NCBI GenBank assembly: GCA_041287425.1
Contig: JBEULG010000037.1
Coordinates: forward strand, 40,250-104,249
Length of the DNA: 64,000 nt
Origin: JAFGSI01 sp041287425
GTDB taxonomy: Bacteria > Chloroflexota > Anaerolineae > Anaerolineales > Villigracilaceae
Direction of reading: 5' to 3'
Shown here one piece after another: positions 51,624-59,700 of this stretch. Each line of letters begins with the position of its first letter. Position 1 is the first letter of the stretch. The notes under the pieces are model-generated. The model was not told where the DNA came from and did no database searches. It was given only the letters and a program-made list of their open reading frames with translations. The position numbers and the translations under genes were made by a program.

Positions 51624-52214
51624 ATGCGCGCTGCTAAAGTGGAACGCAAGACTAACGAGACCGAGATTTGCATCGAACTCGCTCTGGATGGTTCTGGCCA
51701 ATACTCCATTGCCACCGGCATCGGTTTCCTCGACCACATGTTGAGCCACCTCGCCGTGCATGGATTGTTTGACCTGAACGTGCGTGCTCACGGTGACCTT
51801 CAGGTTGACCCACATCACACCGTGGAGGACGTGGCCCTGACGCTCGGCAAAGCCTTCGACCAGGCCCTGGACGAGCGGAGGGGCATTGTTCGCATGGCGC
51901 ACGCGTACGCACCGATGGACGAGGCGTTGGCGTTCGTCGCACTCGACCTTTCGGGGCGTCCCTACGCGGTCATCGAGGCAGAGTGGAACGCACCTAATGT
52001 CGGCGCGCTGCCGACCAGTCTGTTTGCTCACTTCCTGGAGAGTTTCGCCGTGACTGCCCGCTGTAACCTACACGCGCGCCTCCTCTATGGCCGCGACGAC
52101 CATCACAAGGCCGAGGCGCTGTTTAAGGCCTTCGCCCGCGCCCTTGGTGCCGCCGTCGCTCTTGATCCGCGGCGGGAGGACATCCCGAGCACGAAGGGAA
52201 CGTTGAGTGAATGA
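51624..52214 (+). CDS. hisB: Imidazoleglycerol-phosphate dehydratase
   Basis: A 196-residue manganese enzyme; monofunctional, without the HisB phosphatase domain. Metal-binding motifs are GFLDHMLSHLAVHG, DPHHTVEDVALTLG and the later RDDHHKAEALFKAFARAL. GAGGAGGCATGGT precedes the ATG. The histidinol-phosphatase needed by the pathway is not found in this operon. Confidence 0.95.
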   Translation: MRAAKVERKTNETEICIELALDGSGQYSIATGIGFLDHMLSHLAVHGLFDLNVRAHGDLQVDPHHTVEDVALTLGKAFDQALDERRGIVRMAHAYAPMDEALAFVALDLSGRPYAVIEAEWNAPNVGALPTSLFAHFLESFAVTARCNLHARLLYGRDDHHKAEALFKAFARALGAAVALDPRREDIPSTKGTLSE

Positions 52215-52254
52215 TGAATGCAGAAGGCAGAAGGCAGAATGCAGAAGGCAGAAT
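52213..52254. repeat. Heptanucleotide repeat tract at the hisB/hisA junction
   Basis: Six 7-base units follow one another: GATGAAT, GCAGAAG, GCAGAAG, GCAGAAT, GCAGAAG, GCAGAAT. The tract begins at the hisB stop and ends just before the hisA ribosome-binding site. Confidence 0.75.
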
Positions 52255-52263
52255 GAGGAGTGG

Positions 52264-52995
52264 ATGAGAGGCTTTACGGTTTTCCCGGCGATTGACTTGC
52301 GCGGTGGCAAAGTGGTGCGCCTGGCGCAAGGTGACCCGGCGCGGCAAACGGTCTACGGCGAGGACCCGCGCGCCTGGGCTGAACGCTGGAAGGACGAAGG
52401 CGCCGCATGGCTGCACGTGGTCAACCTGAGTGGTGCATTCGGCGAGGAGGCAGACGCCAACTGGCAAGCCCTGGAACGCATCCTGAGCGTTGGTCTGAAA
52501 GTGGAATTTGGCGGTGGCCTGCGCGAGAAGGAGTCTCTGCGCGCTGCTCTCGAGTTGGGGGTGGTGCGCGTCTTCCTCGGAACCGCTGCCATTCAGAATC
52601 CGCCGCTGCTGACCTGGGCGCTGGAGACCTATGGCGCGGAGCGCATCGCTGGCGACATTGGCGCGCGCGACGGCCGGGTGACCATCGCCGGCTGGCAGGA
52701 GACCACCTCGCTGACCGTGCTCGAAGCTGGCCGGTTTCTGTATGAGCAGGGCGTCCGCTGGTGCGTGCTGACCGATGTGCGGCGCGATGGCGTGGGCAGC
52801 GGCCTGAACGTGGGCAGCGCGGCCGCTTTGCAGTCGGCTACTGGTCTGCGCGTCGTCGCCTCCGGCGGCGTCTCTACATTGGAGGACGTCCGCCGCGCCC
52901 GCGCGGCGGGCCTGGCGGGCGTCATCATGGGTCGGGCACTATACGAGGGAAAACTATCGCTGAGAGAGTGTCTGAGCGATGATTACGATTGTTGA
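52264..52995 (+). CDS. hisA: ProFAR isomerase (phosphoribosylformimino-5-aminoimidazole carboxamide ribotide isomerase)
   Basis: A 243-residue beta/alpha-barrel enzyme. The first catalytic aspartate is in FPAIDLRGGKVVRL, followed by VEFGGGLREKES, the second in VLTDVRRDGVGSG, and ASGGVSTLEDV near the end. I chose MRGFTVF (GAGGAGTG upstream) over an in-frame GTG start whose extra residues would be encoded by the repeat tract. It overlaps hisH by 17 bases. Confidence 0.94.
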   Translation: MRGFTVFPAIDLRGGKVVRLAQGDPARQTVYGEDPRAWAERWKDEGAAWLHVVNLSGAFGEEADANWQALERILSVGLKVEFGGGLREKESLRAALELGVVRVFLGTAAIQNPPLLTWALETYGAERIAGDIGARDGRVTIAGWQETTSLTVLEAGRFLYEQGVRWCVLTDVRRDGVGSGLNVGSAAALQSATGLRVVASGGVSTLEDVRRARAAGLAGVIMGRALYEGKLSLRECLSDDYDC

Positions 52996-53593
52996 TTACC
53001 AGGCCGGTAACCTCACCTCCGTTCGGCGCGCTCTTGATGCCTTGGGAATCCCCTGCCGGATTTCCGCTGACCCAGAACTCGTCCGCCGCGCCGAGTGCAT
53101 CATCTTCCCCGGCGTGGGGGCAGCCGGAGCGGCGATGACCGTGCTGCGCGCACGCGGCCTCGACCAGGCGCTGGCCGAGGCCTTCCGCGCCGGTACGCCC
53201 ATCCTGGGCATCTGCCTCGGCTGTCAAATCGTGCTAACGCATTCGGAGGAGGATGACACTGATTGCCTGAACTTCATTCCTGGTCAGACGGTGCGCTTTC
53301 GGCCAACCGAGCCGGCGCTGAAAATCCCACACATGGGCTGGAACGAGGTTACAACGACACGACCGCATCCGTTGCTGGCGCACCTGCGGCCCGGCGATCA
53401 GGTTTACTTTGTCCACTCCTACTATCCCCGCCCCGACTGTCCCGAGGATGTCTTCGCCGTGTGCGACTATGGCGGGCTATTCCCAGCAGCCATCGGCAGG
53501 GCTAATCTCTTCGCCGTCCAGTTCCACGCCGAGAAAAGCGGGCCGCTGGGATTGCAGATTTTGAAGAACTTCGCGGAGTGGAAACCATGTTGA
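52979..53593 (+). CDS. hisH: Imidazole glycerol phosphate synthase, glutaminase subunit
   Basis: A 204-residue class I amidotransferase that supplies ammonia to HisF. The catalytic cysteine is in GICLGCQIVL and the His-Glu pair in AVQFHAEKSGPLG; the oxyanion-region PGVGAAGAAM is present. It overlaps hisA at the start and hisF (by seven bases) at the end, consistent with stoichiometric co-translation of the HisH-HisF complex. Confidence 0.95.
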   Translation: MITIVDYQAGNLTSVRRALDALGIPCRISADPELVRRAECIIFPGVGAAGAAMTVLRARGLDQALAEAFRAGTPILGICLGCQIVLTHSEEDDTDCLNFIPGQTVRFRPTEPALKIPHMGWNEVTTTRPHPLLAHLRPGDQVYFVHSYYPRPDCPEDVFAVCDYGGLFPAAIGRANLFAVQFHAEKSGPLGLQILKNFAEWKPC

Positions 53594-54375
53594 GCAAACG
53601 TATCATCGCCTGTCTCGACGTGCGCGACGGCAAATTGGCCAAGAGCGTGCGCTTCGTGAACACCAAAGACATCGGCGATCCGGTGGCGAAAGCCAGGGAG
53701 TATTACGAGCAGGGTCTGGATGAACTGGTGCTGTACGACATCACCGCCTCAAGCGACAATCGCGCCATCATGATTGAGGTGGTCGAGCGCGTCGCCGCTC
53801 AGGTGTTCATCCCCTTCTCGGTGGGCGGCGGCCTGCGGACGGTGGAGGATTGCCGCCGTGTCCTGCTTGCCGGCGCCGAGAAGGTCAACGTCAACACCGC
53901 CGCCGTCCAGCGGCCGGAACTGATCGCCGAGGCGGCGCGCGCCTTCGGTTCGCAGGCGGTGGTACTCTCGATGGACGTCCGCCGCGCTCCAGCCTCGGAG
54001 GCCATTCCCTCCGGCTACGAGATTGTCACCCACGGCGGGCGCGCGCCCACAGGGCTGGACGCTCTCGCCTGGGCGCGGCGGGGCGAGGCGCTGGGCGCGG
54101 GTGAGATTGTGGTCAACTCGATGGACGCCGACGGCACGAAGCAGGGCTACGAAATCACGCTGACGCGTCTCATCGCCGAGGCCGTCTCCATCCCGGTCAT
54201 CGCCTCGGGCGGGGGCGGCAAACCGGAGCATCTCTACGACGTGCTGACCGAAGGGAAAGCCGATGCCGCGCTGGTGGCCTCGATGCTGCACTACGGCGAG
54301 TACACAGTAGGAGCAATCAAGGCGTACCTGGCCGGGAGAGGAATTAGAGTCAGAAAGATGAAGGATGAAGGATGA
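53587..54375 (+). CDS. hisF: Imidazole glycerol phosphate synthase, cyclase subunit (repeat-encoded C-terminus)
   Basis: A 262-residue beta/alpha barrel that forms IGP and AICAR from PRFAR using ammonia from HisH. Both catalytic aspartates are visible: IIACLDVRDGKLAKSV and VVNSMDADGTKQGYE, with ASGGGGKPEHLYD afterwards. The C-terminal residues KMKDEG and the stop are encoded by the first units of a 7-base repeat tract, about six to ten residues beyond the usual HisF end. GGAGTGGAAACC precedes the ATG. Confidence 0.95.
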   Translation: MLSKRIIACLDVRDGKLAKSVRFVNTKDIGDPVAKAREYYEQGLDELVLYDITASSDNRAIMIEVVERVAAQVFIPFSVGGGLRTVEDCRRVLLAGAEKVNVNTAAVQRPELIAEAARAFGSQAVVLSMDVRRAPASEAIPSGYEIVTHGGRAPTGLDALAWARRGEALGAGEIVVNSMDADGTKQGYEITLTRLIAEAVSIPVIASGGGGKPEHLYDVLTEGKADAALVASMLHYGEYTVGAIKAYLAGRGIRVRKMKDEG

Positions 54376-54419
54376 AAGATGAAGGAGGAAGGAGTAAGGA
54401 TGAAGGATGAAGGATGAAT
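54357..54419. repeat. Nine-unit heptanucleotide tract spanning the hisF end and the hisI start
   Basis: Nine 7-base units, mostly GATGAAG, with variants GATGAAA, GAGGAAG, GAGTAAG and a final GATGAAT. The hisF stop codon lies in the third unit and the hisI ATG in the second-last. Because 7 is not a multiple of 3, each unit offers ATG in a new frame. Confidence 0.85.
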
Positions 54420-54772
54420 TGACGCTTCGATGGGATTCAAATGGCTTGATTCCCGTCATTGTGCAAGACAGCCGGACGCTGCAGGTGCTGACGCTGGCCT
54501 GGATGAACGCCGAGTCGCTGCAAAAAACCCTGGCCACGGGCGAAACCTGGTTCTGGAGCCGCTCGCGCCGCGCCCTGTGGCACAAAGGCGAGACCTCTGG
54601 TCACACACAGCGGGTGGTCGAGGTACGCTGCGACTGCGACGCCGACGCCCTGCTGGTGCTGGTCGAGCCGGCCGGCCCGGCCTGCCACACGGGCGCGACG
54701 AGTTGCTTTTATCGAAGGATGTGGCGTCATTGCGAGGAGCCGCGGAGCGGCGACGAGGCAATCCCTACGTAA
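54407..54772 (+). CDS. hisI: Phosphoribosyl-AMP cyclohydrolase (repeat-extended)
   Basis: A 121-residue zinc enzyme opening the adenine ring of phosphoribosyl-AMP. Core motifs are VLTLAWMNAESL, TWFWSRSRRALWHKGETSGH and the ligand cysteines in RCDCDAD and ACHTGATSCF. The start ATG is inside the heptad tract. The last 16 or so residues (after CFYRRMW) come from a REP element and are not part of the family; the enzyme core is complete without them. Confidence 0.93.
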   Translation: MKDELTLRWDSNGLIPVIVQDSRTLQVLTLAWMNAESLQKTLATGETWFWSRSRRALWHKGETSGHTQRVVEVRCDCDADALLVLVEPAGPACHTGATSCFYRRMWRHCEEPRSGDEAIPT

Positions 54773-54811
54773 AAAGGGAGATTGCTTCGCTCCTTCGGAG
54801 CTCGCAATGAC
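54726..54811. repeat. REP-like element between hisI and hisE
   Basis: GTCATTGCGAG at the left and CTCGCAATGAC at the right are perfect inverted ends of an 86-bp repeat with inner complementarity (GGCAATCCCT against AGGGAGATTGC). It overlaps the hisI 3' end and can form a long hairpin in the his mRNA. Related to 3556-3659. Confidence 0.8.
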
Positions 54812-54827
54812 ACTTGAAAGGAATTTT

Positions 54828-55118
54828 ATGACCCTCGATGACTTGTACCAAATCATTATGGACCGCAAGATCAACCCCAAGCCCGGCTCCTACACCTGCG
54901 AGTTGTTCGCCAAGGGCGAGGATGAAATTCTGAAGAAGATAGGGGAGGAGGCAGTGGAGGTGATTCTCGCTGCCAAAGGCCAGGGCGATGCCCGCCTGGT
55001 AGAGGAGACCGCCGACCTGGCCTACCATCTACTCGTTTTACTCGCCAGCCGCGGCCTCTCGCCCGCCGATGTGGAGGCCGAACTGGGGAGGAGGCAGAGG
55101 GGAAAAAGGAATGACTAA
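54828..55118 (+). CDS. hisE: Phosphoribosyl-ATP pyrophosphatase
   Basis: A 96-residue MazG-fold enzyme removing pyrophosphate from phosphoribosyl-ATP. It shows GSYTCELFAKGEDEILKKIG, EEAVEVILAAK and ETADLAYHLLVLLA with the metal-binding glutamates and aspartate. ATG at 54828 follows AAAGGAATTTT; an in-frame ATG seven codons earlier lies inside the REP. It is a separate gene, not fused to HisI as in enterobacteria, and ends the operon. Confidence 0.93.
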   Translation: MTLDDLYQIIMDRKINPKPGSYTCELFAKGEDEILKKIGEEAVEVILAAKGQGDARLVEETADLAYHLLVLLASRGLSPADVEAELGRRQRGKRND

Positions 55119-55123
55119 GATAG

Positions 55124-55140
55124 TGGACTAACGAAGTCCA
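55124..55140 (+). terminator. Weak hairpin after hisE
   Basis: TGGACT and AGTCCA form a 6-bp stem with a 5-base loop six bases after the hisE stop, followed by TTATG. It could be a weak terminator of the his operon. Confidence 0.3.
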
Positions 55141-55221
55141 TTATGTGAGCAGGGTAATTTGGATAGCGCTGTTTGTAAAGTTGGTGACAGTAACAAAACT
55201 GGTTGGGAGCGGTGACAAAAA

Positions 55222-55323
55222 GGCGAACTCCTTGTAAGATATTGGTGTATCAAACCAAACAACAAAGAGTTCACCATGCCTATTGTCATTCTAAAATTGC
55301 TGGTTGTCAAGCGGAAGAACTGA
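55222..55323 (+). mobile_element. Possible remnant of a second insertion sequence
   Basis: GGCGAACTCCTTGT (55222-55235) and ACAAAGAGTTCACC (55262-55275) are inverted repeats with two mismatches. Immediately after comes an ATG and a short frame (MPIVILKLLVVKRKN) that runs into the IS4-type element, as if the 5' end of a gene was interrupted. The rest of 55141-55319 has no gene. Identity not established. Confidence 0.35.
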
Positions 55324-56582
55324 GTTTCAGACAAAAGTTCGGACAGGGGGATGGACTATGTTTTGGAAAGTGGCAAAAGCGGCTTTGAGAGCAGCGGCTT
55401 TCTGTGCTTCGGTAAGCGACCACTTTTGCTTGAGCAGCACAAACAGACCGGAATAGCGTTTCCACTTTTTGCCTTTTTTGCGAGAAGGGGATCCTGGGAT
55501 GCGTTCTGAATCTTCAATCTGCTCATCTTTGGCAATCGATTCGCCATAGAGCAAGTCACGTAACTCTTCGCCAACAATCAGGCCGATGGTGAAAACCAGC
55601 AACAAAAGGGCAATCATTTTTTCCATGTAAACTTGCTGTTTGTTCATGAGTTTGGTTAGTCCCAGCAAGGATTTTAGGTCACGGAATGTTTGCTCGATTT
55701 TCATGCGGTCAAAGTAAATTTGCAAGCCTCGCTGGGCTTCCAAGTTGGTCATGATCCATAGGGGTTCGTTCAACCCCCTCTTCCAGGTACCGGCAACATT
55801 CATAGGCACTTTGCCCATGTACCAGACGTGATGGAAAACAACTGTCTCGCCTGGCGCAATCGTTAGGACCACTTCCTTGCCATCATCGTCATAAAATTTG
55901 GGCGGGTTGGCACGCAGGTTCAGGCGGATGACCCAGTTGATCTGCTTTTGGAACAGGTTGTGCATCAACTCCAGATAGCTAAATTCTCGATCCAACACGA
56001 GCGGACGCTCCCCGAGCATATCCTTCAAACCCGCAAAGGCCCGAAAATGATGGAGATTGCGCGACTCCAACCCCTGCATGATCGTTCTTGATGAGTAAGT
56101 CACCAGCCCACAAGGAATAGCACGCCCGCGATAAGGCGTCGCCAAAATCAACGCCCAGAACCCCCGCTTACCTTCTTTCAACTTGCCGACATATTCTGTC
56201 TTGTAGGCATGGGGTCGCTCAATCTCGGTCACATCTCCAATCACAAACTCCGCATCTTCCTGAAATAATCGCCAGCGCTGTGCGCGGATCTGCTTTTTCC
56301 AAAAAGCGCTGAATCCTTTTGTAGCTCGCGGCACTCCCTCCCTTCATCGCCGCAACAATCTCCGTCAACCGTAATGACCGCGCTTCAAGAATCGCTGCCT
56401 CGATTTCTCCTGCTCGTTCGGCAGTTTCTTCGTCGTCAAACAATTCCACCATAAAGTCTTGATTGGTGATAAACTTGTCCATGAAGCCTCCGAGTGGAAA
56501 AGATGGTTGTGGAAAACCAAGTTTATCTCCTTCGAGGCTTCTTTGTTTGAACCTGATGTCCGAACTTTTGTCCGAACCTCAG
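55320..56582 (-). mobile_element. IS4-family insertion sequence
   Basis: Terminal inverted repeats of 26 bp with two mismatches (outer end CTGAG, inner GACAAAAGTTCGGACA) bound a 1263-bp element containing one transposase reading frame split in two. No clear target-site duplication is seen. Its right end lies 10 bases before the rpoB -35 box and its left end abuts an apparently older remnant. Confidence 0.85.
55327..56482 (-). pseudogene. IS4-family transposase, frameshifted
   Basis: The first part (MDKFITNQDFMVELFDDEET, from 56482) carries on to about residue 65 and the second part lies in the +1 frame (55327-56334). Joined, they give about 384 residues with the DDE triad: FVIGDVTEIERP, LVLDREFSYLEL and the Y-(2)-R-(3)-E-(6)-K signature in YFDRMKIEQTFRDLK. 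The break maps near adjacent T5 and A5 runs (56294-56305). A one-base insertion is likeliest; programmed frameshifting or a sequencing error are alternatives. Confidence 0.85.
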
Positions 56583-56592
56583 AAGTTGCCTC

Positions 56593-56621
56593 TTGACTCT
56601 GAGTTTTCAAGTCGGTATAAT
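56593..56621 (+). promoter_or_regulatory. rpoB promoter
   Basis: TTGACT and a perfect TATAAT spaced by exactly 17 bases. The transcript would have a leader of about 80 bases containing a short CGCC/GGCG hairpin before CAGGAGTCAAGC and the rpoB ATG. Confidence 0.85.
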
Positions 56622-56710
56622 ACACTTTTGCGTATCTATTCCATGTTCGCCGTCTGGGGCGGACGGGATTTTCGCGTTTCTCGTCGGGCAATTATCACCA
56701 GGAGTCAAGC

Positions 56711-59700
56711 ATGGCGTCTGTTCTCCCCAAGAAAAATTACGCACGCATTCCGGTTACGCTGGATCTTCCCAATCTCATTGAAGTACAACTGGACTCGTTT
56801 GCTCGCCTCAAAAGCGAAGGTTTAGGGGATCTCTTCCATGAAATCTCTCCCATCGAATCATACAACAAAGGAATGCGCCTGTATTTTCCCAGTCGCAGCC
56901 CCGAAGCGCAACAGTGGGATCTGAAATACTGGTTTGGGGAACCCAAGCATTCGATTGAAGAGTGCGTCGAGCGCGACCTGACTTACGCCAGCCCGCTCTA
57001 CGTTTCCGTGCTTCTGGCCGGTCCGGAAATCCCTGAGCCAATCAAGCAGGATATCTTCCTGGGCGATTTTCCCGAGATGACCGACAAGGGCACGTTCATC
57101 ATCAACGGCACCGAGCGCGTTGTCGTTTCGCAGTTGATTCGTTCGCCGGGCGTCTATTTCGAAGCACCGACCGACCGGGCAACCGGCCGCGCCCTGGCCA
57201 TGGCCAAACTCATCCCCGACCGCGGCGCCTGGATGGAGTTCGAGACGCGCAAGTCGGATTACCTGACCCTCAAATTCAATCGCAAGCGCACGGTTCCCAT
57301 CACCGTTTTCCTGCGCGCCCTGGCAGCGGTAGACGACGGCAACGGCGGCGAGCAAGTGCTGACCAGCGGCACGGACGAAGAAATTCTGTCCCTGTTCGCG
57401 GATGTCGACACCAACCCTGAGCGCATGTACATCACCTCGACTTTGCAACAGGAGCCAGAGTGGGATCTCTCCGGCGGCCTGACCATTGCTGAGGCGGCTC
57501 TGATCGAGTTCTTCAAACGCATGCGCCCCGGCGACCCGGCCACCCTGGAGAACGCCCGTACCTTCCTGGAAGAGCAACTTTTCGACCAGCGTCACTACGA
57601 TTTGGAACGGGTGGGCCGCTACAAACTGAACCAGAAACTCGATCTGAACATCCCGATTCCGCATCGCACGGTCACCAAACTCGATATCATTCGCCTCATC
57701 CGCCGCATGATTCTCATCAACAACGGTGTCGAGCCGCCCGATGATATTGACCACCTCGGCAACCGGCGCGTCAAGACGGTGGGGGAATTGATTCAGAACA
57801 AATTGCGCATCGGTTTGCGCCGCATGGAGCGGGTCATCAAGGAGCGCATGTCGATTCGCGATCAGGAACAACTCTCTCCCGTGACTCTGATCAACATCCG
57901 GCCGGTAGTGGCAGCCCTGCGCGAATTCTTCGGCTCCAGTCAATTGTCCCAGTTCATGGACCAGACCAATCCGCTGGCCGAGTTGCGCCACAAGCGCACG
58001 CTCTCGGCGCTCGGTCCGGGCGGCCTGCGGCGGGAGCGCGCCGGCTTCGATGTGCGCGATGTACACCATTCCCACTACGGCCGAATCTGTCCAATCGAGA
58101 CCCCTGAAGGCCCGAACATCGGGCTGATCGGCCGCTTGGCCTCTTACGCCCGCGTCAACGAATACGGCTTCATCGAGACGCCCTATCGCAAGGTCATCAA
58201 ACAGATGCCCTGCAACGACCCGGCGCTGGAGGGCCGCGCTCTGCGCGAAGATATCCTCGACCCGAAAACCGGCGAGGTGCTGATCAAGGCCGGGGAGCGC
58301 ATCACGGCCAAAATGCTGAAAACGATTGCCCGCCTGAAGCGCGATGTGGCCGTCGTCCCGTTTGTCTCGGATCGGTGCGAGTATCTCTCGGCCGATGCCG
58401 AGGACAAGTACGTGATCGCTCAGGCCAACGCCGAACTCAACGAATACCGCGAGTTCGTCCATCCGCGCGTCTCGTGCCGCTATCACTCAGGTTTCATTTT
58501 CACACCGGCCGAAAACCTGGATTACATGGACGTCGCTCCGCATCAGGTGGTTGGCATCAGCGCGGCCTTGATTCCTTTCCTCGAGCACGATGACGCTAAC
58601 CGCGCTCTGATGGGCTCGAACATGCAGGCCCAGGCGGTGCCGCTCCTGCGCCCGGAGATTCCGCTGGTCTCAACCGGCATGGAACATCACGCCGCGCTCG
58701 ACTCGGGCCAGGTGATTGTCGCCGAAACCGATGGCGACGTGGTCTCGGTCACGGGTTCGACGATTGTCTTGCGCGATAAGGAGGGCCGCCTCCACACGTA
58801 CAATCTGCGCAAGTATCAACGTTCCAATCAGTCCACCTGTATTGACCAGCGCCCGGCAGTGGTCAAGGGTCAGGTGGTCAGAAAAGGCGACATCATCGCC
58901 GACTCGTCCTCCACAGAGAGCGGCGAACTGGCCCTCGGTCAGAACGTGACCGTCGCGTTCCTCTCGTGGGAAGGCGCTAATTTCGAAGACGCCATCGTCA
59001 TCTCGGAGCGGCTGGTGCAGGCCGACCGGTTCACCTCGGTGCATATCGAGAAATACGAGGTCGAGGCGCGGGACACCAAACTGGGTCCCGAGGAAATCAC
59101 CCGCGATATTCCCAACGTCGGCGAAGACGCCCTCAAAGATCTGGATGAAAATGGCATCATCCGAATTGGCGCCGAGGTCGGGCCGAACGACATCTTGGTC
59201 GGCAAGATCACACCCAAAGGCGAAAAGGAGTTGACCCCCGAGGAGCGCTTGCTGCGCGCCATTTTCGGCGAAAAATCGCGCGACGTGAAGGACACCTCGC
59301 TGCGCATGCCGCATGGCGAACGCGGCAAGGTGGTGGATGTCAAAGTCTTCACCCGCGAGGACAATGCCGACCTCTCGGCCGGGGTGGACATGATGGTGCG
59401 CGTCTCGGTGGCGCAACGCCGCAAGATCACGGCGGGCGACAAAATGGCGGGCCGCCACGGGAACAAGGGCGTCGTCTCGCGCGTCGTGCCGGTCGAAGAC
59501 ATGCCCTTCCTCGAAGATGGCACCCCCGTGGACATCATTTTGAATCCGACCGGCGTCCCCGGCCGCATGAACCTGGGGCAGGTCCTTGAAGTTCACCTCG
59601 GCTGGGCGGCCAGCCGCCTCGGCTTCCGCGCCCTCACGCCGGTCTTCGATGGCGCCCGCGAGGACGAAATCGAAGCCGATCTGGCGCGCGCCTGGCTGGT

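Noticed and set aside
52207..52263. HisA starting at the GTG next to the hisB stop
   Set aside because: The additional 19 residues would be encoded by the heptad tract (QKAECRRQNEE-like), absent from HisA proteins, and a GAGGAG site precedes the ATG at 52264.
3470..55300. CRISPR array
   Set aside because: The tandem repeats present have 7-base periods without spacers, and the other repeats are single dispersed palindromes; no cas gene is present.
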